Source of the DNA: an uncultured bacterium
GTDB taxonomy: Bacteria; Hydrogenedentota; Hydrogenedentia; Hydrogenedentales; CAITNO01
Length of the DNA: 6,797 bases
Assembly: GCA_937923585.1 (NCBI GenBank)
Contig: CALDSM010000306.1
Coordinates: 1 to 6,797, forward strand
Direction: 5' to 3'
Shown here in pieces: positions 6,183 to 6,797 of the stretch. The notes below the pieces were generated by a model. It saw nothing but the letters and a program-made list of their open reading frames with translations, made no database searches and was not told where the DNA came from. A program made the position numbers and the translations under genes. The number at the start of each line of letters is the position of its first letter. The stretch's first letter is position 1.

Positions 6183-6797
6183 CTATTTCAGGCGCTCCTC
6201 AAATTCGCGGCAGGCAAGCTTGACGATGTGCAGCAGGCAGTTCATGTAGGGCCAAGGGTCGTGCCGCTTTTCATGCCAGCCGCGCGAACTTTGCTCCAGT
6301 GTTTCACCATAGCGCTGCCTGTTTTCCTCGATGAGCCGGTCCAGCGCGACGTGTCTTCCCGCTTCAAATCCGAGTTGATTAAGCTGGAGCTGCAACAGAA
6401 GCCGGGAGACACGCCCGTTGCCGTTGCTGAACGGGCGGATGCAGCGGAAGTCCAAATTGAAGGCGGCGACGGCGATCAGCGGGTGTACCCACAGCTCCCG
6501 CTCGCAAGACTGCCAAAGTTCCATGAGTTGCTGCATGTAGTCGGCAATACACCGCACCGGCACAGCCTTGAAACGGACACGGCCGCGTCCGTCCGGACAG
6601 TCTTCGCCGGTATCCCCGGTCTTTGTCCTGTACTGGCCGGCATCCTCCGTCTCCCCGCGCAGGGTGCGGTGCAGCGTGAGGATGGTATCCTCGGCAATGG
6701 GCAGGTTCGACGCGTCACGGTGTATCCTGGACAGCGCCGTTTGATAGGCCTGCACCTCCTCATCATATCCGCTGTGAACCGGCGGGTCCCCATAAGC
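6183..6797 (-). CDS. Fic/DOC family protein, 5'-truncated, catalytic His replaced by Arg
   Basis: The minus-strand frame stays open from the window edge (6797) to TAG at 6183-6185, so the N terminus is missing and the GTG at 6753-6755 is an internal codon rather than a start. Numbered from that GTG, the visible part holds the Fic core: VHPLIAVAAFNLDFRCIRPF (90-109), then SNGNGRVSRLLLQLQLNQLGF (110-130), and the C-terminal GWHEKRHDPWPYMN (159-172). Fic enzymes transfer AMP or another nucleotide part to a protein hydroxyl using HxFx(D/E)GNGRxxR. Here that motif reads RPFSNGNGRVSR (107-118): the catalytic His is Arg (codon 6435-6437) and the acidic metal ligand is Asn. Activity is therefore doubtful although the fold is intact. 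The gene converges on the maturase-like gene with a 22-base gap and probably belongs to a separate unit. Confidence 0.9.
   Translation of the reverse strand, partial: AYGDPPVHSGYDEEVQAYQTALSRIHRDASNLPIAEDTILTLHRTLRGETEDAGQYRTKTGDTGEDCPDGRGRVRFKAVPVRCIADYMQQLMELWQSCERELWVHPLIAVAAFNLDFRCIRPFSNGNGRVSRLLLQLQLNQLGFEAGRHVALDRLIEENRQRYGETLEQSSRGWHEKRHDPWPYMNCLLHIVKLACREFEERLK

Overview
This window reads as a contig end from an uncultured, GC-rich bacterium assembled from Illumina reads. The first 46 bases are sequencing adapter, so genomic DNA starts at about base 47. Base composition is high-GC inside the genes and more AT-rich in the gaps at 47-110 and 4112-4207. Nothing here fixes the phylum. A candidate phylum or a PVC/Hydrogenedentes-like lineage is only a guess, based on gene style and the CTCTGTG-type intergenic repeat.

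Layout, left to right: adapter (1-46); a 39-residue peptide gene with a good ribosome binding site (110-229); a strong intrinsic terminator (253-287); then a tightly packed plus-strand set. That set is GNAT acyltransferase 1 (314-850), GNAT acyltransferase 2 (857-1483), a CPBP/Abi-type intramembrane protease (1480-2190), an ABC ATPase (2187-3245) and an ABC-2 permease (3275-4111). Two of these junctions are 4-base start/stop overlaps. A 96-base gap with short tandem repeats (4112-4207) precedes a 650-residue three-part protein (4208-6160). A convergent, 5'-truncated Fic-family gene (6183-6797, minus strand) ends the window.

The main result is the 650-residue protein. It keeps the overall plan of a radical SAM/SPASM peptide maturase of the SCIFF/CteB kind: an N-terminal PqqD/RRE-like peptide-binding region, a barrel-like middle and a C-terminal SPASM region. 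It has lost the chemistry of the radical SAM core. The CxxxCxxC motif ends in Val instead of the third Cys, the segment after it is shortened, GGEP is replaced, and the SPASM cysteines are only partly kept. A third GNAT domain is fused to its C terminus. I infer a radical-SAM-derived scaffold that could present a peptide to an acyltransferase rather than perform radical chemistry.

Together the genes look like a small RiPP-like (ribosomal peptide) system: a precursor peptide followed by a terminator that may set stoichiometry, two free GNATs and one fused GNAT for possible acyl transfer, a CPBP protease for possible leader removal or self-protection, and an ABC-2 exporter. All three GNAT domains depart from the canonical acetyl-CoA pyrophosphate-binding loop (Q/RxxGxG/A). 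The assignment of functions is inference; the gene order, motifs and missing residues can be read directly from the sequence. The Fic gene probably belongs to a separate unit and carries an Arg in place of the catalytic His.
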